A stretch of DNA of 64,000 nucleotides from assembly GCA_018241505.1 (NCBI GenBank), contig JAFEDS010000029.1, positions 105,739-169,738 of the forward strand. The letters are read 5' to 3'. Of the stretch, positions 60,610-64,000 are shown piece by piece; the stretch's first letter is position 1, and every line of letters starts with the position of its first letter. Origin of the DNA: Pseudomonadota bacterium (GTDB lineage Bacteria > Pseudomonadota > Gammaproteobacteria > Steroidobacterales > Steroidobacteraceae). The notes beneath the pieces were generated by a model. That model was not told the DNA's origin, searched no databases, and worked only from the letters and a program-made list of their open reading frames with translations. The position numbers were made by a program, and so were the translations under genes.

Positions 60610-62625
60610 ATGTTAGGAAGCGTGGCACAAAGGACGGTGCCGTTAACTGCGCGCGATGCAACAGAGCTTGTTGGCGTTCGCGAGCTCCGGACCGACATTG
60701 AGGCGCTGCGAGCGATAGCGATCCTCCTGGTAGTGGCTTTTCACTGCCACGTAGTCGGCATTCCGGGCGGCTTCATGGGTGTCGATGTGTTCTACGTGCT
60801 GTCCGGCTACTTGATCACCGGACTTCTGGTCACCGAGACCGAGCGTACAGCCACTCTGAGGCCGTTACGTTTCTACGCCAAGCGGGTCCGTCGGTTGTTA
60901 CCCGCCGCAGCGCTCGTTTCATTGACCACGCTCGTCGTGGGAGCGTTCCTGTTCGCGCCGCGCGAGCTGATGTTGACCGCGCACGCGGCACGCGCCAATG
61001 CGCTCTACGTGAGCAATCTATATTTCTCTGAGAGCGCTTCAGACTACTTTTCGGCGCGTGTAACCTTCAATCCTTTGTTGCACACCTGGTCGTTGTCGGT
61101 CGAAGAACAGTTCTATCTGCTATGGCCCCTCATCATTGCACTGGGGCTATTGGTGTGGCGTTCGAAGGGAGCACTCATCGCATCCATGGCGGTGCTGACG
61201 ATTGTATCATTCGCCGTCAACCTGTGGCTGACCGGTCACGATCGCGTCGTGGCATTCTATGCACTGCCCACCCGGGCTTGGGAATTCGGCCTCGGCGGTC
61301 TTGCTGCATTGATTCCCCGTGGCTCGCTGCGCTTCGGCCGGGCCACCTGGGTTGCCATCGGCTGGCTGGGATTGGCAGTGATTCTTGGCTCGGCGCTCCT
61401 GGTCCGCCCATCCATGGCGTTTCCCGGCTGGCTGGCACTGTTTCCGGTGATCGGTACCGCGCTCGCTTTGCTTGCGGGAGCCGAGTGTCCGCTGATTGGC
61501 GTCGGCACCCTGTTCAACACTGTGCCATTGCAAACCCTCGGGGGCCTGTCGTACTCCTGGTACCTGTGGCATTGGCCTTTCCTGGTATTCACTGCGGCAA
61601 TCTTTCCCGCTGCATCCGGGCTGACACGGGTAGTTGCGGCCTCGATATCCCTGGGCGTTGCCTACGTGACTCACCGCTGTTTCGAAAACCCGATTCGCCA
61701 CTACCCGGCGTTGGTCAAGAGCCCGAAGCTGACACTGGCCGTCGGCAGCGCCCTGACCGCGCTCTCGCTGGTGGTCGCGACACTGGCGCTTCATTTCAGC
61801 AATCATCTCGAGCGCACGCCGGCCATGAAAGCCCTCAACCTCGTGCGCGTCGACTTCGCCGATCTGTCGCGCAGCGATTGCATCAGCCAGGAGGGCTCCT
61901 CGGCAGTCAAGACCTGCTCGTTCGGCGCGGTCCATTCCTCGACACACCTTGTTCTATTCGGCGACTCTCACGCCGCCCAGTGGTTCGATACGCTGAGTCA
62001 GCTCGCGGAGCGCCGGCATTGGCGGCTCACCACGGTCATCAAGCTCGGCTGCGCCGCGGTCGACGTCAACCCGGGCATTGGAATCGATTCCGACCCGGAA
62101 TGCATCGCGTGGCGCGAGCAGGCGATTCACGACATCATCGGACTGAAGCCCTCGCTGATTGTGTTGGGCAGTGCAACCAACAAGTTGGATCGCCCCGAGA
62201 ATCCGGCGGCGTCTGTCGATTCGAGCCTGGCCGACGACGTCCGCGAAGGGGTGCTCAATACCTTGCGCGCGTTGCATCCGTCCGGTGCCACACTCGCATT
62301 GTTGCGCGACACACCGGAATTCCCATTCGATGTGAATTACTGCCTCGCGCGAGCCGCGCGGCACTCATGGTATCCGCATGGCGCCTGCGACATGCCGCGC
62401 GCAAAAGTCGTCGACCCGCGGATCTACTCCGCAGAACAAGCGGCCGCGCGCAGCGTGCCCAACGTGAGGCTCATCGACCTGACGGGAGAGCTGTGCCCAC
62501 AGGATGTGTGCAAGGCCGTCGTCGGTGGAATGGTGATGTATCGCGATACCCACCACCTTGCAGGAAGTTCCGCCGCTCGGCTGGGTCCGCTGCTGGATTC
62601 GCAAATTACCGCAGCATTGCACTAG
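60610..62625 (+). CDS. OafA-type membrane acyltransferase with C-terminal SGNH domain
   Basis: The 671-residue protein has an acyltransferase-3 domain of about ten membrane helices with LRAIAILLVVAFHCHVVGIPGGFMGVDVFYVLSGYLITGLL and HTWSLSVEEQFYLLWP. An SGNH hydrolase domain follows (about residues 430-670) with GDSHAAQWF and the catalytic DTHHLAG near the end. This fusion O-acetylates envelope polysaccharides such as O-antigen or exopolysaccharide in the periplasm. Confidence 0.92.
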   Translation: MLGSVAQRTVPLTARDATELVGVRELRTDIEALRAIAILLVVAFHCHVVGIPGGFMGVDVFYVLSGYLITGLLVTETERTATLRPLRFYAKRVRRLLPAAALVSLTTLVVGAFLFAPRELMLTAHAARANALYVSNLYFSESASDYFSARVTFNPLLHTWSLSVEEQFYLLWPLIIALGLLVWRSKGALIASMAVLTIVSFAVNLWLTGHDRVVAFYALPTRAWEFGLGGLAALIPRGSLRFGRATWVAIGWLGLAVILGSALLVRPSMAFPGWLALFPVIGTALALLAGAECPLIGVGTLFNTVPLQTLGGLSYSWYLWHWPFLVFTAAIFPAASGLTRVVAASISLGVAYVTHRCFENPIRHYPALVKSPKLTLAVGSALTALSLVVATLALHFSNHLERTPAMKALNLVRVDFADLSRSDCISQEGSSAVKTCSFGAVHSSTHLVLFGDSHAAQWFDTLSQLAERRHWRLTTVIKLGCAAVDVNPGIGIDSDPECIAWREQAIHDIIGLKPSLIVLGSATNKLDRPENPAASVDSSLADDVREGVLNTLRALHPSGATLALLRDTPEFPFDVNYCLARAARHSWYPHGACDMPRAKVVDPRIYSAEQAAARSVPNVRLIDLTGELCPQDVCKAVVGGMVMYRDTHHLAGSSAARLGPLLDSQITAALH

Positions 62626-62722
62626 CCATCGAGCCCATCTATCGCCACCATCGAAACTACCGTCAGCGCCGTGCCGCGGCGCGGAATATATTTCCCGGGA
62701 ACACTCAACGAGCCGGGAGTAG

Positions 62723-64000
<1,278 letters not shown>

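Overview
The window reads as high-GC gammaproteobacterial chromosome. The gene set fits a free-living, nutritionally versatile soil or water bacterium of the Steroidobacterales/Xanthomonadales type: TonB-dependent receptor, DUF885 and M13 peptidases, TolB/TPR membrane protein, PadR and TetR regulators, many small stress genes. The taxon is inferred from gene content only. I saw no rRNA, tRNA, CRISPR array, phage or insertion sequence. Most genes sit in tightly coupled operons with ATGA-type overlaps.

Layout. 0-1.7 kb: a sensor kinase with duplicated GAF domains, cut by the left edge. 1.8-4.3 kb: a four-gene bufferin operon (bufA, bufB, bufC, DoxX) for a copper/metal-binding modified peptide. 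4.5-18.2 kb: an eleven-gene, almost gapless minus-strand operon. It encodes a short unknown ORF, a mannose-1-phosphate guanylyltransferase, a secreted GlcG-cupin protein, a secreted SMP-30 lactonase, a glycogen-debranching-type glucosidase, a GH63 glucosidase, a glucose-dehydrogenase-like SDR, an aquaporin, a GMC oxidoreductase, a secreted double-VOC protein and NADH dehydrogenase type II. The set suggests hydrolysis of glucosides, oxidation of the sugar through its lactone, and NADH re-oxidation. 18.2-20.2 kb: a second, orphan bufA, a 41-residue membrane peptide gene and two secreted or anchored unknown proteins.

20.2-28.8 kb: TolB/TPR protein, CsbD, a 26-residue peptide, HDOD and GGDEF-EAL signalling proteins, a DSD1-type PLP enzyme with a HAD hydrolase, and a LysR regulator. 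28.8-34.4 kb: a broken polysaccharide deacetylase fused to the end of an MFS gene, CDF metal efflux, and general-stress genes (YflT-like, DUF3309, YihY/BrkB, DUF6496, a Cys-rich flavoprotein). 34.4-38.2 kb: a periplasmic gluconate-dehydrogenase-like complex (subunit 3, GMC subunit, triheme cytochrome c), which could oxidise products of the upstream sugar pathway. 38.3-40.8 kb: hemerythrin, and a PadR regulator divergent from a quinone-oxidoreductase-like enzyme.

41-52.4 kb: membrane glycosyltransferase, an M13 peptidase with an altered active site, TonB receptor, vanadium-type haloperoxidase, DUF885 protein and a beta-lactamase-fold hydrolase. 52.4-58 kb: NIPSNAP protein divergent from a TetR-MFS-BlaI-BlaR1 operon. 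58-64 kb: beta-helix protein, CHAD protein, small acidic peptide gene, O-acyltransferase and katG (cut by the right edge).

The most notable signal is a nearly identical sigma-54 (-24/-12) promoter, TGGCAY-N5-TTGCTTT, found three times in the window. Each copy lies 70-90 bases upstream of a minus-strand small-protein gene: the bufferin operon, the orphan bufA and the 41-residue membrane peptide. This predicts an RpoN-controlled metallophore regulon that includes an undescribed membrane peptide.
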